A DNA stretch of 64,000 bases from Rossellomorea pakistanensis (GTDB lineage Bacteria; Bacillota; Bacilli; Bacillales; Bacillaceae_B). A program made the translations under genes and the position numbers. The stretch is from positions 186,001 to 250,000 of the forward strand of contig NZ_JAFBDZ010000003.1 of assembly GCF_016908495.1 (NCBI RefSeq). The letters are read 5' to 3'. This document shows, piece by piece, positions 10,597 through 19,168 of the stretch. Numbering within the stretch: the stretch's first letter is position 1; the number at the start of each line of letters is the position of its first letter. The notes below the pieces were generated by a model that saw only the letters and a list, made by a program, of their open reading frames with translations, was not told the origin of the DNA and searched no databases.

Positions 10597-10653
10597 ATCT
10601 CATAAAGCTATTGAAGGCTTACTATATCATGTTAGTAGAAAGGGGACTATTCT

Positions 10654-11940
10654 ATGGCTGAAATGTCCTATCAATCTAAACATAAAAAAACAGCAATGAC
10701 GCTTTCCTTATTACCTGGATTAGGTCAATTGTATAATAAACAATTCCTTAAGGGCAGTTTCTTTTTCATTATGACAGCTGCTTTTCTGTATGTCTTTTGG
10801 GATTTAATCAATATGGGTCTATGGGGGATCGTTACTCTTGGAGAAGACGTTTCCTACGGAGATCACTCGATTTTCTTAATGGTCAAAGGAATCTTAGCTA
10901 TTATCATCTTATTATTTGGGGTTTTGTTTTACAGCTATAATCTATACGATGCACTTAAAAATGGCGAAAAACGTGATAAAGGTGAGAGGTTAAGTTCACT
11001 AAGAGAGCAATATCGTAATCTGGTGGATAATGGATTCCCGTACTTAATTATGTCGCCAGGCTTTCTATTATTAGTATTTGTGGTTGTTTTTCCAATTATT
11101 TTTGTCATTTTACTAGCATTTACAAACTATGACCTTTATCATTCACCGCCAGCTAATCTAGTTGATTGGGTTGGAGTCCAGAATTTTTTTGAAATTTTCA
11201 AGATAGATATATGGAGAGAAACGTTCTTCTCGGTTCTTGCTTGGACACTGGTATGGACTTTCGGTGCCACGACTTTCCAAGTGGCATTAGGTATTTTCTT
11301 AGCGATTGTCGTAAACCAAAAAGATTTAAAAGGGAAAGCTATTATTCGTACGGTGTTTATCTTGCCATGGGCGATTCCGGCTTTCGTTTCGATTTTAGTA
11401 TTTGCCGGGATGTTCAATGAATCGTTCGGTACGATCAATCGCGATATTATGGCTGTTTTCGGTATTGATAATATACCGTGGATGACAGAACCCTTGTATA
11501 CGCGCTTGGCATTAATCTTTATTCAGACATGGCTTGGGTTCCCATTTATTTTTGCGATGACAACCGGGGTATTACAGTCGATTCCTAATGAATTATATGA
11601 AGCCGCAACAGTTGATGGTGCTTCTAGTAGTCAGAAGTTCAAAAATATAACGTTGCCACTTGTTTTATATGCTACTGCACCAATCTTAATTACACAATAC
11701 ACCTTTAATTTCAATAACTTTAATGTTATTTATCTATTTAATGGTGGGGGACCTGCCATTTCTGGTCAAAACGCTGGTGGAACTGATATCTTGATTTCTT
11801 GGATATACAGTCTCACAATGACGTCTGCACAGTATTCTAAAGCAGCAGCTATTACATTGTTGTTATCGATTTTTGTTATTACGGTTGCCATCTGGCAGTT
11901 TAGAAGAACAAAGTCATTCCAAGAAGAGGATATGATGTAA
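10654..11940 (+). CDS. mdxF: Maltodextrin ABC importer permease (MalF/MdxF type)
   Basis: A 428-residue permease. The N-terminal region has two membrane segments (about residues 12-52 and 70-95) and a soluble stretch, as in the longer MalF proteins of Gram-positive bacteria. The core transporter domain (about 125-425) has six membrane segments and the EAA loop that contacts the ATPase, EAATVDGASSSQKFKNITLP. Start behind AGAAAGGGGAC. It pairs with mdxG one base downstream. No ATPase gene is in the cluster, so a shared ATPase of the MsmX type encoded elsewhere is expected; that is established for Bacillus sugar importers but is inference here. Confidence 0.9.
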   Translation: MAEMSYQSKHKKTAMTLSLLPGLGQLYNKQFLKGSFFFIMTAAFLYVFWDLINMGLWGIVTLGEDVSYGDHSIFLMVKGILAIIILLFGVLFYSYNLYDALKNGEKRDKGERLSSLREQYRNLVDNGFPYLIMSPGFLLLVFVVVFPIIFVILLAFTNYDLYHSPPANLVDWVGVQNFFEIFKIDIWRETFFSVLAWTLVWTFGATTFQVALGIFLAIVVNQKDLKGKAIIRTVFILPWAIPAFVSILVFAGMFNESFGTINRDIMAVFGIDNIPWMTEPLYTRLALIFIQTWLGFPFIFAMTTGVLQSIPNELYEAATVDGASSSQKFKNITLPLVLYATAPILITQYTFNFNNFNVIYLFNGGGPAISGQNAGGTDILISWIYSLTMTSAQYSKAAAITLLLSIFVITVAIWQFRRTKSFQEEDMM

Positions 11941-11941
11941 T

Positions 11942-12784
11942 ATGAATATGAAAAAACAAAAGTTTATAAGATTGACACTATCATACATCGTTATTGGAAT
12001 TATGTTTGCCATCATTTTATATCCTGTAGCGTGGATTATTGGTTCTTCTTTTAATCCAGGCCAAAGTCTCTCAGGGTCAAGCATTATTCCCAAGAATGCG
12101 ACATTAGCTCATTATAAAGAGCTATTTGATACCAAACAGAGCGACTACCTTATTTGGTACTGGAACTCACTAAAAGTAAGTTTGTGTACGATGGCATTAA
12201 CAGTACTAATGGTAAGCTTGACAGCCTATGCATTTTCTCGTTATCGATTTGTAGGGAGAAAGAATGGTTTAGTAACATTTTTAATCTTACAAATGATTCC
12301 TAACTTTGCGGCATTAATTGCGATTTTCGTCCTAGCTTTAGTAACGGATTTACTTGATACACATATTGGATTGATTCTTGTATATGTAGGTGGACAGATT
12401 CCGATGAATACATGGCTTATGAAAGGCTATTTAGATACGATCCCGAAAGAACTGGATGAATCAGCTAAAATGGATGGGGCAGGTCACTTAAGGATCTTCT
12501 TTCAGATTGTGATGCCACTTGCCAAGCCGATCGTCGCCGTTGTTGCCTTATTTTCATTTATTGCACCGTTTGCAGATTTCATTATTGCCAGTATCTTATT
12601 GCGTTCGGAAAAAATGTATACTCTTCCTGTAGCTCTCTACGATATGGTTGCCAAACAATTTGGGGCAGAATTTACGACATTTGCAGCTGGGTCTGTATTA
12701 ATTGCCATACCAATTGCTATTTTGTTCTTATTCTTCCAAAAATACTTTGTTTCAGGTTTGACGGCTGGGGGTACAAAAGGATAA
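11942..12784 (+). CDS. mdxG: Maltodextrin ABC importer permease (MalG/MdxG type)
   Basis: A 280-residue inner-membrane permease with six predicted segments. The EAA-type loop reads ESAKMDGAGHLRIFFQIVMPLAKP. The C-terminus ends KYFVSGLTAGGTKG, the usual ending of MalG proteins (FV-GLTAGAVKG). It begins one base after the mdxF stop and lies 41 bases before the amylase gene, so translation is likely coupled with mdxF. Together with MdxF it would form the membrane channel for maltodextrins. Confidence 0.91.
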   Translation: MNMKKQKFIRLTLSYIVIGIMFAIILYPVAWIIGSSFNPGQSLSGSSIIPKNATLAHYKELFDTKQSDYLIWYWNSLKVSLCTMALTVLMVSLTAYAFSRYRFVGRKNGLVTFLILQMIPNFAALIAIFVLALVTDLLDTHIGLILVYVGGQIPMNTWLMKGYLDTIPKELDESAKMDGAGHLRIFFQIVMPLAKPIVAVVALFSFIAPFADFIIASILLRSEKMYTLPVALYDMVAKQFGAEFTTFAAGSVLIAIPIAILFLFFQKYFVSGLTAGGTKG

Positions 12785-12825
12785 TCTTATAGGCGTTACT
12801 ACAATTTTATTAAGGAGGAGCGGAG

Positions 12826-14349
12826 ATGAAAAGAAGAGTTCTATCTCTCATATTAGTCCCGTTTCTTCTTTTTTACGCCCTCCCGGCAGGAGCTGTTGAA
12901 AAAGAAGAACGAAAATGGCAGGATGAAACAATTTATTTTCTCATGACGGATCGATTTCATAATGGAGATCCATCAAACGATTTTGAGGTCAATGTTAAGG
13001 ATCCCGAGGCATATCAAGGCGGGGATTTTCAAGGTATCATTGAAAAGCTTGATTATTTGAAGGAAATGGGGTTTACTGCAATCGAGTTAACACCTATTTT
13101 TGATAATGAAGCTAAAGGGTATCATGGGTTTTGGATTCAAGATTTCTATAAAACAGAAGAACACTTTGGAACCATAAAAGAGTTTAAGAAGCTTGTAGAG
13201 GAAGCACATAAGCGTGACATGAAAGTGATCCTGGATTTTGTCGTAAATCATGTAGGACCTAATCATCCTTGGATAAATGATCCGAAAAAAGAAGGGTGGT
13301 TCCAGGGAAAACAGCCGTTGAACGATAACGGGGAAGAGAATCCTGATTTACCTATTCTAAATACAGAAAATCCAGAAGTGAAAGAGTACTTATTCGATGC
13401 AGCTAAGTGGTGGATTAAAAAAACAGATGTGGATGGATACCGATTAGATATGGTTCAGCAAGCTTCACAGCCATTTTGGAGTGAGTTTTCAAAGGAAGTA
13501 AAATCAGTGAAAAAAGATTTCTATCTTCTGGGTGAAGGATCTAATAACAATCTACAAAATATTTCCAAATATGATGACAATGGAATAGGTGGATTTGTTG
13601 ATTTTCCACAAGCAGAGGAAATGCGAAAGGTTTTCCAAAAGCCAGACGTTTCGATGGAAGGTTTATTCCATTATTTTGATCAAAACCAGTCCTTGTTTGA
13701 ACAACCACATTTAATGGGAACGATTATCGACAATCATGATATGAATCGATTTACGAGTTTAATCGTTCAAAACAAACAATTCCCAGGAACACGCTGGAAG
13801 CTCGCTCTGACATATATGTACACGGTCCCTGGTATTCCAATTGTTTATTATGGGTCTGAAATCGCCTTAAATGGTGGGGAATCTTCTGATAATCACCGAC
13901 TTATGAATTTCAAGACAGACGAAGAACTTATTGATCATATTACTAAGCTTGGAGAACTTCGTCAGGATCTTCCGGCATTAACAAGAGGAACAATGGAACT
14001 CCTATATGAAAAAGATGGTATGGCTGTCTTCAAACGGAATTATAAGGATGAGACAATCGTTGTGGCTATTAATAATTCAAGTAAGTCGCAACAGGTTACG
14101 ATCTCTTCTGATGAACTTGAAGAGAATAAAGAGCTAAGAGGCGTACTTGCAGGTGGTATGGTTAAAGAGGAAAATGGCGATTATTCAATTATTTTAGACC
14201 GAGAATCGTCTGAGATTTTTGCTCTAGCGGAAAAGAGTGGATTGAACCTTTCCTTTATCGGAGCTTTATCAGCTGTCTATATTATATTCCTTATATTTAT
14301 ATATTTTGTTTGGAAACGTGGACGAAAAAAGAGGAAAGATACTAAGTAA
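12826..14349 (+). CDS. Secreted, membrane-anchored alpha-amylase (GH13)
   Basis: A 507-residue GH13 enzyme with a signal peptide (cleavage probably after AGA, near residue 23) and, unusually, a C-terminal membrane segment (about residues 474-496) followed by a basic tail WKRGRKKRK. It should face outwards and stay tethered to the membrane. Catalytic residues are D208 (DGYRLDMVQ), E237 (LLGEGSN) and D305 (IIDNHDMNR). Start behind AAGGAGGAGCGGAG. It lies in the operon after the importer, so starch or maltodextrin would be cut at the surface next to the uptake system. The exact product pattern cannot be read from sequence. Confidence 0.88.
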   Translation: MKRRVLSLILVPFLLFYALPAGAVEKEERKWQDETIYFLMTDRFHNGDPSNDFEVNVKDPEAYQGGDFQGIIEKLDYLKEMGFTAIELTPIFDNEAKGYHGFWIQDFYKTEEHFGTIKEFKKLVEEAHKRDMKVILDFVVNHVGPNHPWINDPKKEGWFQGKQPLNDNGEENPDLPILNTENPEVKEYLFDAAKWWIKKTDVDGYRLDMVQQASQPFWSEFSKEVKSVKKDFYLLGEGSNNNLQNISKYDDNGIGGFVDFPQAEEMRKVFQKPDVSMEGLFHYFDQNQSLFEQPHLMGTIIDNHDMNRFTSLIVQNKQFPGTRWKLALTYMYTVPGIPIVYYGSEIALNGGESSDNHRLMNFKTDEELIDHITKLGELRQDLPALTRGTMELLYEKDGMAVFKRNYKDETIVVAINNSSKSQQVTISSDELEENKELRGVLAGGMVKEENGDYSIILDRESSEIFALAEKSGLNLSFIGALSAVYIIFLIFIYFVWKRGRKKRKDTK

Positions 14350-14369
14350 CATTTATTCTTTCCTTTTCC

Positions 14370-14413
14370 GAAACGAATCGAATTGAAAATATTTGATATC
14401 CAACATTCGTTTC
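14370..14413 (+). other. Inverted repeat after the amylase gene
   Basis: GAAACGAAT (14370-14378) and ATTCGTTTC (14405-14413) form a perfect 9-bp dyad with a 26-base loop about 20 bases past the amylase stop. It lacks a T-run, so it may be a 3'-end processing or stability element. Confidence 0.35.
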
Positions 14414-14441
14414 AATCCAGCGTCTAGTCTATTCACTCTTG

Positions 14442-14470
14442 TTCAAAATGAAAGCGGAAACTGGTAAAAT
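14442..14470 (+). promoter_or_regulatory. Promoter of the lacI-type gene with an embedded perfect cre site
   Basis: Candidate -35 TTCAAA (14442-14447), 17 bases, -10 TAAAAT (14465-14470). The spacer contains ATGAAAGCGGAAACT (14448-14462), which matches the catabolite-responsive element consensus WTGNAANCGNWNNCW at all defined positions. CcpA bound here would cover the promoter and repress the regulator gene when a preferred sugar is present. Autoregulation by the LacI-type protein itself is an alternative. Confidence 0.65.
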
Positions 14471-14507
14471 ATAGATGAGTAAAAAAATTAGTGCGAAATG
14501 ATTTATT

Positions 14508-14606
14508 TATGTTCAGCGCAAGTAGTGTTGCCTTCGTGGTTCTAGTAAAGTCGTGAACTATCTTTTAATACAGTCATGAAGCTTTACAAGGTGCTTGCGC
14601 TTTTCT
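14508..14606 (+). repeat. Bacillaceae intergenic repeat, family B, copy 3 (decayed)
   Basis: GTTCAGCGCAAG at the left, inverted arms TCGTGAACT / AGTCATGAAG-like in the middle and CAAGGTGCTTGCGCTTTTCTA at the right match the ends of the other copies. The centre is too diverged to fold well. It lies in the 5' leader of the regulator gene, just before its ribosome-binding site. Confidence 0.5.
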
Positions 14607-14628
14607 AAGTGAGAAGGGGGGGATGATG

Positions 14629-15663
14629 ATGGCCGTAACGATTAAGGATGTTGCGAAGTTAGCAAATGTAGCACCGTCTACCGTTTCGAGGGTTATCGCC
14701 AACAATTCCCGAATAAGTGAAAAAACAAAGCAAAAAGTTAGGGAAGCTATGAATCAGTTAGGTTATCACCCAAACTTCATTGCTAGAAGTCTTGCCAATC
14801 AGTCCACACAGGTTCTAGGATTAGTTCTTCCAGGGTCAGCTGATAAATTTTTTCAGAATCCCTTCTTTCCTACGGTTTTGAGAGGGTTAAGTGAGGGGGC
14901 ACATGAAAAGCAATATGCGCTGCAAATGACAACAGGTCAGAGTGATGAAGAAATCTATGATGGAATCGTTCAAATGGTTCAAGGCGGAAGAGTTGATGGA
15001 GTGGTACTATTATACTCAAAAGTAGAAGATAAGGTCATGATGTATTTACGAGAGCGTGGATTTCCTTTTGTGATGATAGGAAAACCATTTAAATACTCAG
15101 AAGAAATTACCCATGTCGATAATGATAATTACCGTGCTACTAAAGGGGCAACAGATTATCTGTTGAATTTAGGGCATCAGCGAATTGCCTTTATCGGTGG
15201 TGATTTAAATCTTGTCGTTACTGTCGAAAGGCTACTGGGGTATGAGAAGTCCTTACGAGATGCAGGTATTGAATTAGTGAATGAATACGTCATTCATGAA
15301 GAGTTTTTACAAGAGGGTGGAAAGGAAGCTGTGAAAGAATTAATGCAGCTAGCACAACCGCCAACAGCGATGGTAGTGGCAGATGATTTAATGGCATTAG
15401 GAGTTTTGAACACTCTTCATGAAATGGAGATATCTGTTCCTGATGATATTTCGATTGTGAGCTTTAACAATGTTTTACTTTCAGAAATGTCACGGCCGCC
15501 ATTAACATCTGTTGACATTAACATTTTTGATTTAGGTTATCAGGCAGCAAAAAGCCTGATTCAAAAGATTGAAGATCCAAAAGATCCAATTAAAAGAATT
15601 ATCGTACCTCATGAAATGGTTGAGCGCTTTTCTTGTAGTCAATATAAAGATCAAGATCATTAA
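14629..15663 (+). CDS. LacI-family transcriptional regulator (MalR-like)
   Basis: A 344-residue repressor-type protein. The N-terminal helix-turn-helix (VTIKDVAKLANVAPSTVSRVI) and hinge are typical of LacI/GalR proteins; residues 60-340 form the periplasmic-binding-protein-like sugar domain. Three ATGs lie in tandem (14623, 14626, 14629); the third is preferred because the GAAGGGGGG site then has normal spacing and the protein starts MAVTIKDVAKLA as usual. As the last gene of the maltodextrin cluster it probably controls mdxE-mdxF-mdxG-amylase and perhaps nplT through the operator-like sites at 8951-9030. The effector (maltose or maltodextrin) is inferred from context. Confidence 0.88.
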   Translation: MAVTIKDVAKLANVAPSTVSRVIANNSRISEKTKQKVREAMNQLGYHPNFIARSLANQSTQVLGLVLPGSADKFFQNPFFPTVLRGLSEGAHEKQYALQMTTGQSDEEIYDGIVQMVQGGRVDGVVLLYSKVEDKVMMYLRERGFPFVMIGKPFKYSEEITHVDNDNYRATKGATDYLLNLGHQRIAFIGGDLNLVVTVERLLGYEKSLRDAGIELVNEYVIHEEFLQEGGKEAVKELMQLAQPPTAMVVADDLMALGVLNTLHEMEISVPDDISIVSFNNVLLSEMSRPPLTSVDINIFDLGYQAAKSLIQKIEDPKDPIKRIIVPHEMVERFSCSQYKDQDH

Positions 15664-15666
15664 TAC

Positions 15667-15714
15667 AAATCCCAATGTAGTAATCTTAGTTCTTGATTAC
15701 TTTCATTGGGATTT
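15667..15714. terminator. Terminator after the lacI-type gene
   Basis: AAATCCCAATG (15667-15677) and CATTGGGATTT (15704-15714), with an inner TAATC/GATTA pair, form a long stem three bases past the stop codon. The flanking A- and T-rich arms suit termination in this direction. Confidence 0.75.
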
Positions 15715-15768
15715 GATTGTATTTAAGATGCAAAGCTTCCTAGCCGGTATTTTTTTCTGCTTTTGACT

Positions 15769-16638
15769 TTAACCGTTTACAATGGTTCCACCGTTAATGT
15801 GAATGATTTGACCATTGATATAGGATGAATCATGACATGCCAGGAATACATAAGCTGCACCTAATTCGAATGGTTGTCCAGCCCTCCCTAGCGGAGTGTT
15901 TCCTCCAAAAGTTGCAACCTTATCGGCTGAAAAAGTGGATGGGATTAATGGTGTCCAGATTGGACCTGGAGCAACACCATTGACTCTTATTCCTTGTGAA
16001 GCCAGAGAGAGTGAAAGTGAGCGGGTAAAGGAAACAATCGCTCCTTTTGTTGATGAATAGTCAATCAGCTGCTCATTGCCTTGATACGCAGTAATAGAAG
16101 TCGTATTTATAATCGCTGCTCCCTTATTAAGGTGAGGAAGAGCTGCTTTTGTTAAATAGAAATAGGAATAAACATTGGTTCGAAATGTTTTCTCAAGCTG
16201 TTGTGCAGAGATATCCAATAAACTATCTTGTGGGTGCTGTTCCGCAGCATTATTAACAAGAATATCTAATTTCCCGTAGTGCTCCACTGTGTTTTGGATT
16301 ACTTCCTTACAATATGTGACACTACCTAAATCACCAGAGAAAAGGATACAGGACTGTCCCTCTTGTTCGATGAGTCTCTTCGTATGTTCAGCATCTTTAT
16401 GCTCTTCTAAATAAGCAATAGCAATGTCTGCTCCTTCTTTAGCATAGTAAAGAGCAACAGCTTTTCCAATCCCGCTATCCCCTCCAGAAATAAGGGCTAT
16501 TTTTCCTTTGAGTTTGCCGCCAGGTTTATATTGTTCATCCATATGCTGTGGATAAGGATTCATTTTTTCTTCCATACCCGGTTGATGATGTTGATGCTGT
16601 GGAGGAAATGTTTGCTTTGAATTTTGGTTTTGTGTCAA
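15769..16638 (-). CDS. Short-chain dehydrogenase/reductase (YdaD/YhxC-like stress SDR)
   Basis: A 289-residue SDR. The chosen TTG start (16638) has a GGAGAGGATC site and gives the typical N-terminal tail of this subgroup, rich in Q, H and P (PPQHQHHQPGMEEKM). The Rossmann motif is SGGDSGIGKAVA, followed by NNAAEQ, the catalytic serine in TTSITAY and the Y-S-S-T-K motif for Tyr and Lys. The C-terminus ends HINGGTIVNG. B. subtilis relatives (YdaD, YhdF, YhxC, YhxD) include SigB-controlled general stress proteins; the substrate is unknown. A SigB-like promoter lies upstream. Convergent with the lacI-type gene. Confidence 0.85.
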   Translation of the reverse strand: MTQNQNSKQTFPPQHQHHQPGMEEKMNPYPQHMDEQYKPGGKLKGKIALISGGDSGIGKAVALYYAKEGADIAIAYLEEHKDAEHTKRLIEQEGQSCILFSGDLGSVTYCKEVIQNTVEHYGKLDILVNNAAEQHPQDSLLDISAQQLEKTFRTNVYSYFYLTKAALPHLNKGAAIINTTSITAYQGNEQLIDYSSTKGAIVSFTRSLSLSLASQGIRVNGVAPGPIWTPLIPSTFSADKVATFGGNTPLGRAGQPFELGAAYVFLACHDSSYINGQIIHINGGTIVNG

Positions 16639-16712
16639 GAATGATCCTCTCCTTATGTTTTGAGTTTTATTAAAACCATCAGAGTTATAGGGTTTAATAC
16701 TTAAAATAGTGT

Positions 16713-16738
16713 TTACCCATTCAATAATTTTATTAATC
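16713..16738 (-). promoter_or_regulatory. Candidate SigB promoter of the SDR gene
   Basis: On the minus strand GATTAA (16738-16733), 14 bases, GGGTAA (16718-16713). This differs from the SigB pattern GTTTAA-N12-15-GGGTAT at one base in each hexamer and fits the known general-stress control of relatives of this gene. Confidence 0.45.
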
Positions 16739-16821
16739 ATGTATATAATGTGGGGAATTATGGAGGAGAAGAAAAATAAGAAAAGCAGTTACCTGAAATA
16801 TGGAAACTGCCCATCAATCTA

Positions 16822-18177
16822 CTATTTTGTTTTTTGTATCATGTCTTCTGCCTTGTAACCGACAATGTTTAGTAAATCCTTTGGAGAAGAGTAGGGGGGC
16901 GAATAAGAGGTTTCCAAAGCTTGTAGTTCATGAACAGGAATTCCCCCGTAAATAGCGGTGACTATTACGTCAATTCGTTTATCAACACCATCCCCACCTA
17001 CGATTTGAGCACCATAAATTTTCCCATCTAATGGATTAAAATGAACTCTAATATATACATATTCAGCTCCAGGATAATACCCAGCGTGTGATTTCCCACT
17101 GTGTTCAACGGTTTTATACTCCATTTCCATTTGGTTGAGTGCTTTTTCACTTAAACCGGTAGCAGCTACAGTTAAATGAAAAACCTTTGCAATTGAGGTC
17201 CCTAACAAGCCTTTAAATGACACAGGTTCACCGGCAATATGCTTTGCAGCAATATAGGATTGTCTATGTGCTGGCCACGCAAGTGGAACTCTTTTGGGTG
17301 TTTGTAAATGAAAATGAAAAGTTTGAATCGCATCCCCAACAGCGTAAATGTTTGGATCATTTGTTTGCATGAACTCATTAGTGACAATTCCACCTGTCTC
17401 GCCAATTGTAAGACCAGCTTTTTCAGCTAGATCGACTTTTGGTTTTACACCAACAGCAAAAAGTAAAAAATCGACCTTGAGTTGTTCTCCTGTTGATAAT
17501 TTTAAAGTTCGGTCAGATTCAATCCCTTCTAATGAAGAGTTTAAAAGCAAATGAACTCCATTTTCTTTCAGGTGTTCATGCAAATGCTCAGCCATAGATG
17601 GATCAATCATCTTCATGACCTGTTCTGATCTTTCGATGACATGTACATCCAATCCTATTTGTGTAAAGTTTTCCGCCATTTCTAAACCGATAAACCCGCC
17701 ACCAACAATGGCACAGCTAGATGGGGTATGTTCATTGATATACTGTTTTATATAATCCATATCCTCAATATTTCTTAAGGTAAAGGATGGAATTATCCCA
17801 ATTCCTGGTAGGTCAGGTACAAAAGGATAGGCTCCGGGTGCAAGAAGGAGCTTGTCATAACTTTCTTCATAAAGTTCTTCTGTTTGCAGATTTTTAATCG
17901 TTAATATTTTGGAAGGACGATTGATGTCAATGACTTCATGTCTGGTTCTTACTTCAATATTTTTTTTCTCTTTAAAGGATTGAGGAGTAGCAGCGAAGAG
18001 AGAGTCACGTTCTGTGATAATGTCCCCGATGTAGTATGGCATTCCACAGTTGCCGAAGGATATGTATTCATCTTTTTCAAACATGATGATGGTGGATTCC
18101 TTATCAAGCTTTCTAATTTGCGAAGCAGTAGTCGCACCACCAGCTACACCGCCTATAACTAAGATTTTTTGTTTCAT
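16822..18177 (-). CDS. CoA-disulfide reductase / NADH oxidase-family flavoenzyme
   Basis: A 451-residue FAD- and NAD(P)H-dependent disulfide oxidoreductase. FAD-binding GGVAGGATTA lies at the N-terminus, the single redox cysteine C44 sits in SFGNCGMPYYIG, the NAD(P)H-binding GGGFIGLEMAENF lies near residue 158 and a second FAD motif is NIYAVGDAI. The C-terminal dimerisation domain ends with ETSYSPPYSSPKD, typical of CoA-disulfide reductases (Cdr), which reduce CoA disulfide in bacteria that use CoA as a thiol. Polysulfide reductase or NADH oxidase activity cannot be excluded from sequence. Start behind GAGGTGAAC. Read separately from the SDR gene. Confidence 0.85.
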   Translation of the reverse strand: MKQKILVIGGVAGGATTASQIRKLDKESTIIMFEKDEYISFGNCGMPYYIGDIITERDSLFAATPQSFKEKKNIEVRTRHEVIDINRPSKILTIKNLQTEELYEESYDKLLLAPGAYPFVPDLPGIGIIPSFTLRNIEDMDYIKQYINEHTPSSCAIVGGGFIGLEMAENFTQIGLDVHVIERSEQVMKMIDPSMAEHLHEHLKENGVHLLLNSSLEGIESDRTLKLSTGEQLKVDFLLFAVGVKPKVDLAEKAGLTIGETGGIVTNEFMQTNDPNIYAVGDAIQTFHFHLQTPKRVPLAWPAHRQSYIAAKHIAGEPVSFKGLLGTSIAKVFHLTVAATGLSEKALNQMEMEYKTVEHSGKSHAGYYPGAEYVYIRVHFNPLDGKIYGAQIVGGDGVDKRIDVIVTAIYGGIPVHELQALETSYSPPYSSPKDLLNIVGYKAEDMIQKTK

Positions 18178-18270
18178 ACGTTCACCTCAAAAAATTGGTT
18201 AGATTATAAAGTTTATTCTAATAGTCTAAAACAATGTAAAGGAATCATTCTGTTAGTTAAGAAAATGAAT

Positions 18271-18437
18271 AAAGGCTCTTTTCTTAATCATTGTTACTTT
18301 TGTTCAATCATAAACATCTTACATCATTTAATACTAGTGGAACATTTATTACTTTGACGGAAAGATGCCCCGAAGCCATAATCATTACGGGTTTCTATTC
18401 TTGTTCGAAAAGCAACAACCTATGCGAAAACAGTCTT
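18271..18437. repeat. MITE-like element, family C, copy 2
   Basis: Begins AAAGGCTCTTTTC...ATTGTTACTTTT and ends, on the other strand, AAGACTGTTTTC...GTTGTTGCTTTTC, so the termini are imperfect inverted repeats of about 30 bases. The interior (CAAACATCTTA-like, AAAGATGCCCCGAAGCC, ATCATTACGGGTTTCTATTC) is repeated in inverse orientation at 28303-28460. It fills the gap between the CoA-disulfide reductase gene and yajQ. Confidence 0.78.
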
Positions 18438-18446
18438 AAAAAAAAT

Positions 18447-18475
18447 ACCGAATGAGTATATCTTACCCATTCGGT
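18447..18475. terminator. Terminator of yajQ
   Basis: On the minus strand ACCGAATG and CATTCGGT flank a short loop and are followed by ATTTTTTTTAAG. It starts about 30 bases after the yajQ stop codon. Confidence 0.82.
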
Positions 18476-18507
18476 GATTGATCAAACCTTCATTTAGTAG
18501 ATAGATT

Positions 18508-18999
18508 TTATCTGAAATTGACAAATTGAACATCGATATTAAGATCGGCCTCTTTAACTGACGCCATAATTTTTTGAAGGTCATCTTTACTTTTACCTGT
18601 GACTCTAACTTGATCATCCTGAACTTGACTTTTCACTTTTAGTCCAGAATTTTTAATTAGGGTATTGATTTTTTTTGCGTTTTCTTTATCAATACCTTGA
18701 GCAATTGTTGCTCTTTGTCTTACTGTTCCTCCTGAGGCGCCTTCAATTTTTCCATAGTCTAAATTTTTTACAGGGACATTTCGTTTAATCAGTTTACTTA
18801 GTAGAACATCTTTTAATTGATTTAATTTGAATTCATCATCTGAAATTAAAACAAGCTCTTCTTTATCTAACTTTAAATCACTTTTGCTTCCTTTAAAATC
18901 ATATCGGTTCTGAATTTCTTTTAAGGCGATATTAATTGCATTGGTTACTTCTGTAAATTCTACTTTAGAAACGATGTCGAATGAATTTTCCTTAGCCAT
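18508..18999 (-). CDS. yajQ: YajQ-family nucleotide-binding protein (YitK)
   Basis: A 163-residue cytoplasmic protein of the YajQ family (two ferredoxin-like domains): [22 protein letters not shown] at the N-terminus, [10 protein letters not shown], and GKSKDDLQ with the final [10 protein letters not shown]. The ATG at 18999 is chosen because of the GGAGGGAATAAGC site; longer in-frame starts have none. Family members bind nucleotides, and some bind cyclic di-GMP or tRNA and affect virulence in Gram-negative bacteria; the Bacillus role (YitK) is unknown. The divergent side faces the small DUF3941 gene and a family A hairpin. Confidence 0.93.
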   Translation of the reverse strand: MAKENSFDIVSKVEFTEVTNAINIALKEIQNRYDFKGSKSDLKLDKEELVLISDDEFKLNQLKDVLLSKLIKRNVPVKNLDYGKIEGASGGTVRQRATIAQGIDKENAKKINTLIKNSGLKVKSQVQDDQVRVTGKSKDDLQKIMASVKEADLNIDVQFVNFR

Positions 19000-19073
19000 G
19001 CTTATTCCCTCCATATGTACCGAAATCATTAATACATTCATTATAAGCATGGACGTCATTCATATTCAAGAAA

Positions 19074-19168
19074 AAGAGGCATCCTATTCAAGTTCGGATC
19101 CACATATAGAAGGTTCCCTGTAATTCTTCTATATGTGGTTCCGGTAAATCGGTTCGGGATCGCCTCTT
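19074..19168. repeat. 3'-end long hairpin, family A, copy 2 (after the DUF3941 gene)
   Basis: Outer arms AAGAGGCATCC and GGATCGCCTCTT, inner GGATCCACATATAGAAG and CTTCTATATGTGGTTCC. Its edge overlaps the stop codon of the small gene at 19167-19298 by two bases. Confidence 0.78.
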
